This document shows, in pieces, positions 33,508-42,540 of a stretch of 64,000 bases of DNA. The position numbers and the translations under genes were made by a program. The stretch covers positions 248,001-312,000 of the forward strand of contig DLHG01000013.1 of assembly GCA_002483105.1 (NCBI GenBank). The letters run 5' to 3'. Source of the stretch: Bacteroidetes bacterium UBA7674 (GTDB taxonomy: Bacteria > Bacteroidota > Bacteroidia > Chitinophagales > Chitinophagaceae). The notes under the pieces are model-generated. The model was not told where the DNA came from, did no database searches, and saw only the letters and a program-made list of their open reading frames with translations. Numbering within the stretch: the stretch's first letter is position 1; each line of letters opens with the position of its first letter.

Positions 33508-34464
33508 TTATTTCAGTGCAACGGTACCGCTACCAACTTTATAACCCTCATTATAGATCTCTATCTGGTAGTTCCCTTTCTTGTAGTCACTACCTTGATG
33601 CCAATCTACTGTTACACCCTTTACCGGTTGCGCAGTTTGCAGGGCCACTTGCTTGGCAAGCGTGTAGTTAAGCGAACCACCATCTACTGTTTGCGTTACT
33701 CCTGAGCCATATGCTGCATTGCTCAGTACAGATCCGTCAGGGCCTGTTATGCGCAGGTATATGTCTTTGTTGCCACTTTCAGCAATACGGTTCTCGTCTA
33801 TATCAAAGGTGATACGGAGCAGGTCAGTACGTTTTGCTTTAGTAGTTTCATTTTCTTTCTTTCCACCTTTACGTAGATCAACCGGTATCATGCGGATATT
33901 AGATGCATGGAGTACAGAACCCACTTTTTTCAGAGCGATGTTTTGACCAACAGTAGAATCACGTTCTTGAGCCAGAACGGTATTCTTGTTGCTCAGGTCT
34001 GTATTCTCAGTTTCCAGTTGAGCGATGCGCTCAGTGTATTCTTTTGTTTTATCATCCAGGGAAGCGATCAGCTTACGAGCCTTTTTCAGGTCAGCTTCTG
34101 TAGCGTTCTTGTTTTTCAGAATGCTTTGTATCTCTGCTTTCAATTTGGCCACTTCACCGTTCTTGTCTTGTATCTCAGCATCCATTGCCTGGTTTTTGCT
34201 GGTCAGTTCATCAAGGCGGGCAAGAGCTGCATCATAGTCTTTCTGTACAGCGTCATTGGTCATCTCAGCCGACTGCAATTGCTCACTTGTAGTTACTACC
34301 TGTTTGTCAGCTTTGTCTTTGCTGATGTACAAATAAATACATGCACCTAAAAGCAGTGCTATTACTACCCAATACGCAGCTGTGCCCCTTTTTGGAGGAG
34401 GTGTGCTGGTTGGTTGATGTTGCGGCCTATCCTGAGATAGTGGATTATTTAATTCCTGACTCAT
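33508..34464 (-). CDS. Membrane-anchored coiled-coil protein, unknown function
   Basis: 318 residues. A short Pro/Thr-rich head is followed by one transmembrane segment ('AAYWVVIALLLGACIYLYI', about 28-47), then a long coiled coil (about 50-175) and a C-terminal beta-rich domain ('LRITFDIDENRIAESGNKD', 'YLRITGPDGSVLSNAAYGSG'). The topology places the coiled coil and terminal domain outside the cytoplasm. It is conserved in related bacteria as far as I recall but has no named function. Confidence 0.85.
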   Translation of the reverse strand: MSQELNNPLSQDRPQHQPTSTPPPKRGTAAYWVVIALLLGACIYLYISKDKADKQVVTTSEQLQSAEMTNDAVQKDYDAALARLDELTSKNQAMDAEIQDKNGEVAKLKAEIQSILKNKNATEADLKKARKLIASLDDKTKEYTERIAQLETENTDLSNKNTVLAQERDSTVGQNIALKKVGSVLHASNIRMIPVDLRKGGKKENETTKAKRTDLLRITFDIDENRIAESGNKDIYLRITGPDGSVLSNAAYGSGVTQTVDGGSLNYTLAKQVALQTAQPVKGVTVDWHQGSDYKKGNYQIEIYNEGYKVGSGTVALK

Positions 34465-34519
34465 AAATTAAAGATTAGTTGATTAATTTGGATGTAAATA
34501 TATACTTTCTCCTTACGTA

Positions 34520-35245
34520 ATGGAACAGCTTAAGCATATCCTCTTCATCGACATAGAAACCGTGCCATGTGTGCCGGATTTCAATATGTTAAATGATGCA
34601 ATGCAGACCGAGTGGCTCAAGAAGGCAAAATATCAGAAAAATTCTGTAGAAGAACCAATGACCGGCGAAGAACTCTTTTTTGAACGGGCAGGCATATTTT
34701 CCGAGTTTTCTAAAGTGGTTTGCGTTAGTGTCGGTATGCTGCAACAGCAGGAGGATGGCTGGAAGCTCCGCCTCAAGTCACTGATACACGATGATGAGCG
34801 CGAATTGTTAAAAAATTATTGTGAGCTTTTGGGGAGGTTCCAAAAGACATTCCCCGAATTGAGGTTTTGTGGCCATAATATCAAAGAATTTGACATCCCT
34901 TTCCTGTGCAGACGCATGATAATCAATGGTATGGCGTTGCCGGAATGTATGCAGCTGAGCGGCAAAAAACCATGGGAAATTAATCATATAGATACTTTGG
35001 AATTATGGCGTTTTGGCGACTATAAGCATTTTACGTCTCTTGCTTTGCTGGCTGCGGTAATGAATATACCTTCGCCGAAGAGTGATATAGATGGTAGCAT
35101 GGTAGGCAAGGTCTATTGGAAAGACAAAGATCTCGACCGCATAGGCAGGTATTGCATCCAGGATGTGCTCACCACAGCAAAGGTCTTCCTGAAACTGAGA
35201 GGCCACCATCATATCAACCCGGAACCGGTTATAGTGAACGACTAG
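34520..35245 (+). CDS. PolB-like 3'-5' exonuclease (DEDDy)
   Basis: 241 residues. Exonuclease motifs are Exo I 'FIDIETVP', Exo II 'FCGHNIKEFDIPFL' and a late 'YCIQDVLTT' segment with the Tyr/Asp of Exo III. The family is called 'predicted 3'-5' exonuclease related to the PolB exonuclease domain' and acts on nucleic acid without a polymerase domain. Followed after 4 bases by holA, so replication or repair is a plausible setting. Confidence 0.87.
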   Translation: MEQLKHILFIDIETVPCVPDFNMLNDAMQTEWLKKAKYQKNSVEEPMTGEELFFERAGIFSEFSKVVCVSVGMLQQQEDGWKLRLKSLIHDDERELLKNYCELLGRFQKTFPELRFCGHNIKEFDIPFLCRRMIINGMALPECMQLSGKKPWEINHIDTLELWRFGDYKHFTSLALLAAVMNIPSPKSDIDGSMVGKVYWKDKDLDRIGRYCIQDVLTTAKVFLKLRGHHHINPEPVIVND

Positions 35246-35249
35246 AAGA

Positions 35250-36251
35250 ATGACAGCAGACCTCAAGAAATTATTTCAATCGCTGCAGGCGAAACAATAT
35301 GGTACCGTGTACCTGGTAGATGGCGAAGAGCCGTATTACCTGGATATGATTACCGACTACTTTGAACACAAAATACTGGAACCCTCTGAGCGTGACTTCA
35401 ACCTGATGGTACTCTATGGTAAGGACACTGAATGGAGCGATGTGGTGAACTCCTGCCGTCGCTTTCCCATGTTTGCCGAAAAGCAGGTGGTGATACTGAA
35501 AGATGCTGCCCAACTGAAAGGTTACAACGAACTGGCAGGTTATCTGGAAAGGCCATCACCCACAACCATCTTCCTGATAGAGCATAGGGGCAAGAAATCG
35601 GACGGGCGCAGTAAGACCACCAAGCTGGCTAAGGACAAAGGTTTCTACTTTACCTCTGAGAAAGTCCGCGATGAGCAGGTACCGAATTGGATACAGGCTT
35701 ATGGCAACGAAATAAGCTTCCGCATAGGTGAGCGTGAAGCGCAGATACTGGCGACCAACCTGGGCAGCGACCTACAGAAGATAGCTAACGAAATAGAGAA
35801 GGTGCGCATTAATGTACCTGATGAAAAAGAGCTCACTACCCAACTCATACAAAAGTACATCGGCATCAGCCGGGAGTATAACGTCTTCGAATTTCCCGAA
35901 GCTGTAACAGGCAACGACAGGGACAAACTATACAGGATGCTGGCATACTTTGTGGCCAATCCTAAGTCGGCGCCAATGCCTTTGGTGATCGGTTCCTTTT
36001 ACAATCATTTCAACCGCCTTTATCAAGCCAACTTCCTGCAAGGCAAACAGGAAAAAGATGCGGCAACCGTCTTAGGTACCTATCCATCAAAGGTTCGTGA
36101 GATCCTGGCCGCCACCCGCAACTGGCCACTGGAAAGAGTAGAACGTTGTATGCTCCTGCTCGGCAAGTACAGCACCATGGCCGTAGGTATAGACAGCGCC
36201 ACCAAAGACGGTGAATTGCTGAAAGAGATGGTAGGGAAAATGATCTCTTAA
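35250..36251 (+). CDS. holA: DNA polymerase III subunit delta
   Basis: 333 residues, the usual length. HolA is the clamp-loader subunit that opens the beta clamp. Typical blocks are 'VYLVDGEEPYYLDMITDY', 'MFAEKQVVILKDAAQLKG' and 'LATNLGSDLQKIANEIEKV'. It begins 4 bases after the exonuclease gene. Confidence 0.93.
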   Translation: MTADLKKLFQSLQAKQYGTVYLVDGEEPYYLDMITDYFEHKILEPSERDFNLMVLYGKDTEWSDVVNSCRRFPMFAEKQVVILKDAAQLKGYNELAGYLERPSPTTIFLIEHRGKKSDGRSKTTKLAKDKGFYFTSEKVRDEQVPNWIQAYGNEISFRIGEREAQILATNLGSDLQKIANEIEKVRINVPDEKELTTQLIQKYIGISREYNVFEFPEAVTGNDRDKLYRMLAYFVANPKSAPMPLVIGSFYNHFNRLYQANFLQGKQEKDAATVLGTYPSKVREILAATRNWPLERVERCMLLLGKYSTMAVGIDSATKDGELLKEMVGKMIS

Positions 36252-36257
36252 ATTATC

Positions 36258-36373
36258 ACTCATGTCATTGCGGGCTGGACCCGCAATCTTATTTTTCTGC
36301 GATAGCAGAAACTGTGTCACGTATGATGGCTTGCGCCATTTAGAAGATTGCGGCTCAAGGCGGCAATGACAAG
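36258..36373. repeat. Inverted repeat TGTCATTGCGGGC...GGCAATGACA
   Basis: The left arm 36263-36290 (TGTCATTGCGGGCTGGACCC) and right arm 36344-36371 (reverse-complement TTGTCATTGCCGCCTTGAGC) bound about 54 bases. The palindrome-rich element is MITE-like, but no terminal target duplication was established. Confidence 0.7.
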
Positions 36374-36385
36374 CAATTTGGTTTT

Positions 36386-36561
36386 ATGTCCCTTTTTAAA
36401 GCACTTTTTTTTCTGAAAGCCTTGCCTGTAAAGGGCTGTTGATTTTTTATGTCACTTTTGTGGGGTTTATATGTCCGGTTTGTGGGCGCTATGTGTCCGC
36501 ACATGTCTCTTTTGTGTACCCTCATGTCCGTTTTATGGGACTTTTATGTCTCTTTTATGTC
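36386..36561. repeat. Phased ATGTC tract
   Basis: ATGTC at 36386, 36449, 36471, 36503, 36524, 36546 and 36557, plus a variant GTGTCC at about 36493. The spacings from 36449 on are 22, 22, 10, 21, 22 and 11, close to multiples of one helical turn. The context is usually TTTTATGTCNCTTTT or similar. Confidence 0.75.
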
Positions 36562-36633
36562 CCTTGATTTTGTAGGTGTCTTTTAACCCCGTCTATACAG
36601 CCGGGCAGGCGCAAAGGCGCAGAGATTGTTTTT

Positions 36634-36733
36634 ACTGCAGTGAACTGCAGGGAAACTGCAATCAACTGCTGCGAAACTGCAGGATACTGCTGTGAAACTG
36701 CAGCCAACTGCAATGAAACTGCAACGAACTGCA
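36634..36733. repeat. 10.5-bp phased ACTGC array
   Basis: Ten ACTGC copies at 36634, 36644, 36655, 36665, 36676, 36686, 36697, 36707, 36718 and 36728: alternating spacing 10 and 11. It amounts to about 4.5 copies of a 21-bp unit. No promoter or gene was seen in it. Confidence 0.9.
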
Positions 36734-36952
36734 AGATGAAAAGACCTAGATGCTTTATTGTAGCGGCTTTAGCTGTTTTTTAGGAAGGTCTCTTTTTCAG
36801 CTAAATATGCAATGTGCTTAGGTATTATACTGTATTTTTAATACGTCTCTATGTAGTGGAATACTACATGCACATTTTGTTTGTAAAGTTACAGAAACGG
36901 TTAGTACAAGCGGAAATGAGATATACACATTTATATACTTGATTTATATTGT

Positions 36953-37648
36953 ATGCAGCTAAAAAAAGAAGAATTATTAGAACTATTCAAGCATAGTGTA
37001 GATAATGCTTACACCCTTTTTCTTACTGCAAAAAAAATCGCATTGGATGAAGAGGCTAGTCAAAAATATCCTGCTTTAGGTTTAGCTGAACTTGCGTTAG
37101 AGGAACTCGGTAAATCATATAGTTGTTTGGCGCAGTATTCGATTTCGGATGAACTGAAAGATTGGAAGCAATTTTGGGTTGACTGGAAAAAGCATGATGT
37201 TAAAGCACACCGAGCTTTTTTTTATGAATTGTTTTCAGTTACTCGTATTGAAATAGAGGATCCAGAGCTTAATAAAAGTTTCCCAACGTTAAAGAATAAA
37301 TTTTCACAAGAGAAAGAGTTTGCTTTTTATGTTGATATTGACAAAGGAAATAGAAAGATATTAATACCTAAAAATGAAATTTCTGATGTAGAAGTAATTG
37401 GGAGAGTTGTTAGTTTATGGGGATTATTTAATAGTGCTTTATATATTGTAGATTGGATGATATCGGATAGGGCAGAAGAATTCAAGAATGCAATTTCCGA
37501 TTATGCCTATAGGACTTTGAATACTGAAATGTATCAACAAGATGTTGAGAACGTAATAAAATCAATGAAAAGCAGTTCTGTAAATTATAATGATGGGCTA
37601 GAGTCGATTTTGAATTTATTTCTAAATTCTCAGGCTGAAAATGGCTAA
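36953..37648 (+). CDS. AbiV-like abortive-infection protein (HEPN)
   Basis: 231 residues. The signature of the AbiV/HEPN family is clear in 'GLAELALEELGKSYSCLAQY' (about 43-62), followed by a 'KQFWVDWKKHDVKAHRAFF' block (about 73-92) where the family carries a short basic, His-rich stretch. AbiV proteins confer resistance to phage by aborting infection; HEPN proteins are often RNases. Composition is much more AT-rich than neighbouring genes, which with the adjacent repeats suggests a transferred cargo gene. No antitoxin or second defence gene is seen. The assignment is from motif memory and not an alignment. Confidence 0.75.
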   Translation: MQLKKEELLELFKHSVDNAYTLFLTAKKIALDEEASQKYPALGLAELALEELGKSYSCLAQYSISDELKDWKQFWVDWKKHDVKAHRAFFYELFSVTRIEIEDPELNKSFPTLKNKFSQEKEFAFYVDIDKGNRKILIPKNEISDVEVIGRVVSLWGLFNSALYIVDWMISDRAEEFKNAISDYAYRTLNTEMYQQDVENVIKSMKSSSVNYNDGLESILNLFLNSQAENG

Positions 37649-37689
37649 TAAAGTTGTTACGGAAATAAGTAAAAGCTTCGTAAAAACGT

Positions 37690-39663
37690 TTAATCCAACC
37701 TCTTCAAATTCACATCTTGTATCGCTGATACATAGATCGGGTATTTCTCCAGCGTTACATCCGATGAGTCCAGCCCGAAACCGCGCTCTTCTGAAAGGCT
37801 CACACGTTTCAGCAGGAAGTAGCCGCGCATCATCAGGCGTTCCCATAAAGGCAATGAGTTATCGCGCGACAGGAATTTCTCCATCACGATGAACCTGAAA
37901 TCTCCCATTACATTATTCTTACTCAGGGATTCGTAGCGGCTCACGATGTTCACTTCCTTGTTGTTCACCATGTCTTCCACCACTTTGCGGAACATCATCT
38001 GTATCCTGTGTTCCACCCGGAAGCCGAGACGGAATTCTACGCGTACTATTTCATTCGGCACAACGGTATGCACCGAGTACTCCATAGTATAAGGATCGTC
38101 CAATACATCCACATGCACGAACCAATAGATATCGGCGCGTTTAGGCTTACGGTATAGTATAGAGTAGATGACCTTATGCTCTATTTCTTTAGGGTTATTG
38201 GCACTGGTGAGGTACACCAGGTGGGTAGAGTACTTAGGGATGCTGCGGTCGTTGCTGAGTTCTTGCAGTATGCCTACATAATCTTCCAGCCGGACGAACT
38301 CTACATAGCGGTTCTTGATCTTTCGTGCCTTGTACCAGGTGATCATGACGAGGAACAATCCACCTGCTATTATCAGCGATACATAACCACCCGCTACAAA
38401 TTTCTGCAGGTTAGCCACCAGGAAGGAGAACTCGATAGTGAGGAAGACTGCAAGGAACGTAAATATGGCTATCAGCGGCACCCTGCGTGTGAACATGAAG
38501 TAGGCAAACAGGCAGGAGGTCATTATCATCGTGATTATCAGCGCCAGGCCATAGGCAGCACCCATATTGCTCGATTTCTTAAAGAATAACACAACCGCTA
38601 CGCAACCTACGAACAGCAGCAGGTTGATACCAGGTATGAATATCTGTCCGCGCTCTACGGTAGGGTAGTTGATCTTCATCTTCGGCCACAGGTTCAGCTT
38701 GATGGCTTCACTGATGAGCGTGAATGAGCCCGATATCAATGCCTGGCTCGCGATGATTGCCGCCACACTGGCAATGATGATGCCGGGTATCATGAACCAC
38801 TCAGGCATCAGTTCATAGAAAGGGTTCGCCTCTTCGGCATTCCATACTTGTCCGCGATTACTGTGAGAGTATGCCAGCAGGTAGGCACCTTGTCCCAGGT
38901 AGTTCAGCAAAAGGCAGGGCTTCACAAATATCCATGAGTAACGGATGTTCATCTTACCGCAGTGGCCGAGGTCGGAGTATAAAGACTCAGCACCCGTAGT
39001 ACACAGGAAGACCGCGCCAAGCAACCAAAAACCCTGCGGGTAGGCAGTGAGCAACTTAATAGCGTAGTACGGATTGAATGCTTTGAAAATACTCAGATCG
39101 TCTGCTATATGATATAGCCCGAGTGTAGCCAGCATCAGGAACCATATCAGCATAATGGGCCCGAATGCCTTGCCGATAGAGGCCGTACCAAACTGTTGAA
39201 AGAAAAACAATACAGTGATAATGGCCAATACTATATTAATGATCGTCCAGTCGGAAATGTCATGGAGTGCCGGGATATTTTTTAATCCCTCTATGGCTGA
39301 GGATACCGAGATGGGTGGTGTGATCATACCATCGGCCAGTAGTGCGGCCCCACCTATCATGGCAAAGAATACCGCCCACTTGGCATGTCGCCTTACAAGG
39401 GCAAATAAGGAGAATATCCCTCCTTCACCTTTATTATCTGCTGTGAGTGTTAGTACTACGTACTTAACGGTTGTTTGTAAGGTAAGTGTCCAGATAATGC
39501 AAGAGAGGCCGCCAATGATGAGCAAATCAAAATTATCGTCAAATACCTTTCCGTTACAAATTTCGTTGAAAACGTAAAGGGGAGAGGTACCTATATCACC
39601 ATATATGATACCGACCGCTATCAGCAGGCCGGCTGCACTTACTTTACTAAGATGTTTACCCAC
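37690..39663 (-). CDS. kup: Potassium uptake protein Kup
   Basis: 657 residues. About twelve transmembrane segments fill residues 10-450, starting with the family signature 'VGIIYGDIGTSPLYVFNEI', and a cytoplasmic C-terminal part of about 200 residues follows. 'GGIFSLFALVRRH' and 'CTTGAESLYSDLGHCGK' are conserved. It is a K+/H+ symporter of the inner membrane. Convergent with the AbiV-like gene (41 bases apart), divergent from dusB. Confidence 0.95.
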   Translation of the reverse strand: MGKHLSKVSAAGLLIAVGIIYGDIGTSPLYVFNEICNGKVFDDNFDLLIIGGLSCIIWTLTLQTTVKYVVLTLTADNKGEGGIFSLFALVRRHAKWAVFFAMIGGAALLADGMITPPISVSSAIEGLKNIPALHDISDWTIINIVLAIITVLFFFQQFGTASIGKAFGPIMLIWFLMLATLGLYHIADDLSIFKAFNPYYAIKLLTAYPQGFWLLGAVFLCTTGAESLYSDLGHCGKMNIRYSWIFVKPCLLLNYLGQGAYLLAYSHSNRGQVWNAEEANPFYELMPEWFMIPGIIIASVAAIIASQALISGSFTLISEAIKLNLWPKMKINYPTVERGQIFIPGINLLLFVGCVAVVLFFKKSSNMGAAYGLALIITMIMTSCLFAYFMFTRRVPLIAIFTFLAVFLTIEFSFLVANLQKFVAGGYVSLIIAGGLFLVMITWYKARKIKNRYVEFVRLEDYVGILQELSNDRSIPKYSTHLVYLTSANNPKEIEHKVIYSILYRKPKRADIYWFVHVDVLDDPYTMEYSVHTVVPNEIVRVEFRLGFRVEHRIQMMFRKVVEDMVNNKEVNIVSRYESLSKNNVMGDFRFIVMEKFLSRDNSLPLWERLMMRGYFLLKRVSLSEERGFGLDSSDVTLEKYPIYVSAIQDVNLKRLD

Positions 39664-39796
39664 AGTATCGCGTAGCTTTCATTAAAAATCAGCCTGCAAT
39701 TTAGAACATTATCTATGGATAAGTCAATACTTATAATGGAAAAAGTTAAATTATTTGGGTGTTTATTCTTCTAAATGATAACTGCCTTAACCTTCG

Positions 39797-39804
39797 TAAC
39801 TTTG
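39797..39804 (+). promoter_or_regulatory. -7 box of dusB, fixing its start
   Basis: A perfect TAACTTTG nine bases before the ATG at 39814 and inside the longer open frame that begins at 39775. No clear -33 TTG. Confidence 0.45.
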
Positions 39805-39813
39805 CGCACTTAC

Positions 39814-40803
39814 ATGGTGAAAATAGCAGATATAGAATTAGGTGAGTTTCCATTGCTCTTAGCCCCGATGGAAGATGTGAGTGATCCTCCCTTCCGTGCG
39901 GTATGCAAAGAACATGGTGCCGACCTTATGTACACGGAATTTATCTCCTCAGAGGGATTGATACGTGATGCTATCAAAAGTCGCCAGAAACTGGACATCT
40001 TCGACTATGAGAAACCGATAGGCATACAGATATTCGGTGGTGATGAAGAAGCCCTGGCCATGTCTGCCCGTATAGTAGATGCTACGAACCCGGACTTACT
40101 GGATATTAATTTCGGTTGCCCGGTGAAAAAGGTAGTTTGCAAAGGTGCAGGAGCAGGTGTATTGAAAGACATAGATCTCATGGTCCGCCTGACGGATGCG
40201 GTGGTAAAGAATACCAAACTGCCCGTTACTGTAAAGACCCGCCTGGGCTGGGATGACAGTACGAGGAATATTGAAGAAGTCGCCGAACGTTTACAGGATG
40301 TAGGTATAAAGGCATTGGCTATCCACGGCCGTACCCGCGTACAGATGTACAAGGGCGAAGCCGACTGGACGCTGATAGCTAAAGTGAAAAATAACCCTCG
40401 CATCAAGATCCCCATCTTTGGGAACGGTGATATTGATACACCGCAAAAGGCCTTAGAGTATAAGAACCGCTATGGTGTAGATGGCATCATGATAGGCCGT
40501 GCTGCCATCGGTTATCCGTGGATCTTCCGCGAGATAAAGCACTACATGGCTACCGGTGAGATTTTACCCCCGCCAACTATAGAAGAACGCCTCGATGCCT
40601 GTCGCAAACATCTGCATGGCTCTATCAGGTGGAAAGGGCAGAAGCTCGGCATTCTCGAAATGCGCAGGCACTATGCTAATTACCTGAAAGGTCTTTCGCA
40701 CATCAAAGAATATCGTACCCGCCTGGTGATGACCGAAGACCCCGCTGAACTGGAGCAGATACTTAAAGAGATTGAGCAGAATTTTGCGGGAGTAGAAGCG
40801 TAA
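39814..40803 (+). CDS. dusB: tRNA-dihydrouridine synthase
   Basis: 329 residues from the ATG at 39814 (promoter box lies upstream, and the family begins 'LLLAPMEDVSDPPFR'). The active-site Cys is C109 in 'NFGCPVKKVVCKGAG'. Other blocks are 'TVKTRLGWDD', 'IHGRTRVQMYKGEADW' and 'NGDIDTPQKA'. FMN-dependent reduction of uridine in the D-loop of tRNA. The DusB name follows the subfamily usual in Bacteroidota. Confidence 0.93.
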   Translation: MVKIADIELGEFPLLLAPMEDVSDPPFRAVCKEHGADLMYTEFISSEGLIRDAIKSRQKLDIFDYEKPIGIQIFGGDEEALAMSARIVDATNPDLLDINFGCPVKKVVCKGAGAGVLKDIDLMVRLTDAVVKNTKLPVTVKTRLGWDDSTRNIEEVAERLQDVGIKALAIHGRTRVQMYKGEADWTLIAKVKNNPRIKIPIFGNGDIDTPQKALEYKNRYGVDGIMIGRAAIGYPWIFREIKHYMATGEILPPPTIEERLDACRKHLHGSIRWKGQKLGILEMRRHYANYLKGLSHIKEYRTRLVMTEDPAELEQILKEIEQNFAGVEA

Positions 40804-41111
40804 GCCCACAAGGAGGAATTTTTACCTTAATGTCCCTCTCCGGGGTAGCATAAAGCATGCTTAATGTCACTGCCGCAACTTGTTGTACGTACAGCCATTG
40901 TAAAGACAAAGAAGAAAAATTAACCGCAGGCAATATTTTCCCCTTTAAATTCCCCCTGTCTTCCTGAAATTAACTTAAGTCAATTTTTGTCGTGCAGATT
41001 CTTCCTAATTATGCACTGCAATACCGCTGGTACCTCAACGCATTGATAATAAAATGTAAGAGCAGATCCAAGCAGTGTCAACTTTTCAACTTCTGATATA
41101 AAGCTATCTCT
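40804..41111. other. 308-base gap, no gene found
   Basis: Holds an AAGCATGCTT palindrome near 40853 and AT-rich sequence. A 36-codon frame from about 40857 with several Cys codons is too short and unsupported to call. Confidence 0.6.
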
Positions 41112-42452
41112 ATGAAGAAATTTTCACTTTTTACTTTGTCTGTCATTTTATCATTTTCCTCAAGAGCACAAATAATAAATACCATAGCGGGTATGGGGGC
41201 TGCACCGCGAACGGATAGTGTAGCCGCTACTGCCAGCGGACTGGGTGTGAACTACGGGAAAAGCATTGTAGGGCCCGACGGCCACCTGTATATAGCAGAC
41301 GGTACACATAATGTGATACGTAAAGTGGATAAGAATACAGCTATTATATATACCATAGCAGGAAACGGGGGTGATCAGTTCCTGGGAGACGGTGGTCCGG
41401 CGATAGATGCGGAATTTGACGACCTGAGGTATATGGCGTTCAGTCCTGCGGGAGACCTTTATGTATCAGACTATGACCACCACCGTGTGCGGAAGATAAA
41501 TATGCTCACGGGTATCGTGACCACTTTTGCCGGAGATGGTGGATTCACCTACAATGGAGATGGTGTGCCGGCAACATCATCGTCATTGCTGACACCGGCA
41601 GGTTTAGCATTTACTGCCAATGGAGACCTGATAATTGCTGACAATGAAATGAACAGGATAAGAAAAGTAGCAGCAGGTACTAATATCATCAGTACCATAT
41701 GCGGCAATGGAACAGCAACAAATACCGGAGATGGCGGGCCGGCAGTAGATGCTGCAATTAATCGACCGGAAGGCATCTGTATTGATAGTGTTGGCAATAT
41801 TTACATAGCTGTCCCGGAAAATGACATAGTGAGAAAGATAGATGCTGTAACCGGCATCATCACCACCATTGCAGGGACGGGAACAGGAGGGTACAGCGGT
41901 GATGGTGGGCAGGCAACACAGGCACAACTCAGCGGACCTTGCGATGTGGCTTGTGATAAATATAACAACCTGTACATAGCCGACAACTTTAACCATGTAG
42001 TGAGGAAAGTAAATGCCGCAGGCCCCGCAGGTGTTATCAGCACAGTAGTGGGTAACGGCACAGATGGATTCAGCGGCGACGGCGGAGTAGCGACAGCGGC
42101 GAGACTGGACAGGGTCGCAGGCATCAGCGTAGATAGTTGTGATAACCTCTATGTTAGCGACAGGCTCAACAGGCGCATACGCAAAGTGACTTACGATAAC
42201 TGTGATGGGCTTGCCGTGAATGAAATAGCCGCTTCAAATAACTTGTCTGTTTACCCTAATCCGGCTTCATCAACGCTTACGATCTCTTCGGGAGAGAAGA
42301 TGCAGGCTATTTCAGTTTTGGATATCAGTGGGCGTATATTGATGGAGCGAAAAGTGAATAGTGATATGACAACAATAGACGTAAGTACATTGCCTGCAGG
42401 AATATACTTTGTGCGAATAGACAATGAAATGGTAAAGTTTGTTCGCAAATAA
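41112..42452 (+). CDS. Exported NHL-repeat protein with T9SS type A sorting domain
   Basis: 446 residues. Signal peptide 'KFSLFTLSVILSFSSRA'; then five to six NHL beta-propeller blades (about 20-370) with recurrent 'GDGGPA' and 'NVIRKVD' motifs, e.g. 'IAGNGGDQFLGDGGPA'. The C-terminal 75 residues form a Por-secretion sorting domain ('LSVYPNPASSTLTISS', 'LPAGIYFVRI', ending 'KFVRK'). It is expected to pass through the T9SS to the cell surface. The cargo function is unknown; such propellers often bind ligands. Confidence 0.93.
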   Translation: MKKFSLFTLSVILSFSSRAQIINTIAGMGAAPRTDSVAATASGLGVNYGKSIVGPDGHLYIADGTHNVIRKVDKNTAIIYTIAGNGGDQFLGDGGPAIDAEFDDLRYMAFSPAGDLYVSDYDHHRVRKINMLTGIVTTFAGDGGFTYNGDGVPATSSSLLTPAGLAFTANGDLIIADNEMNRIRKVAAGTNIISTICGNGTATNTGDGGPAVDAAINRPEGICIDSVGNIYIAVPENDIVRKIDAVTGIITTIAGTGTGGYSGDGGQATQAQLSGPCDVACDKYNNLYIADNFNHVVRKVNAAGPAGVISTVVGNGTDGFSGDGGVATAARLDRVAGISVDSCDNLYVSDRLNRRIRKVTYDNCDGLAVNEIAASNNLSVYPNPASSTLTISSGEKMQAISVLDISGRILMERKVNSDMTTIDVSTLPAGIYFVRIDNEMVKFVRK

Positions 42453-42474
42453 TCCCTATCCCCCCATAGTGAAT

Positions 42475-42508
42475 AATAGGCCTTTCCCACTAACAGGAAA
42501 GGTCTATT
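42475..42508. terminator. Bidirectional terminator
   Basis: A 13-bp stem AATAGGCCTTTCC/GGAAAGGTCTATT (one G-U) with an 8-base loop between convergent genes. Confidence 0.75.
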
Positions 42509-42540
42509 ATATTAAAGTATCACTTCAGGGTATTAAGGGT

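Larger units (their letters stand above)
36252..36952. other. 701-base intergenic repeat island
   Basis: Contains the inverted repeat at 36258, the phased ATGTC tract, a CGCAAAGGCGC unit at 36610, the phased ACTGC array and about 200 AT-rich bases leading to the AbiV-like gene. No convincing promoter; TATACTTG near 36934 is one base off the -7 consensus. A frame through the ACTGC array (from about 36568 to 36783) would encode 'ETAxNCx' heptads but lacks a good start. Confidence 0.7.

Noticed and set aside
36258..36373. Insertion sequence
   Set aside because: Inverted arms without a transposase gene or visible target duplication; kept as an MITE-like repeat only.
36634..36733. CRISPR array
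   Set aside because: The unit is only 21 bases with no distinct spacers, and no cas gene is present.
40857..40967. 36-codon Cys-bearing frame after dusB
   Set aside because: Very short, no ribosome site or homology, and ends in a low-complexity stretch.
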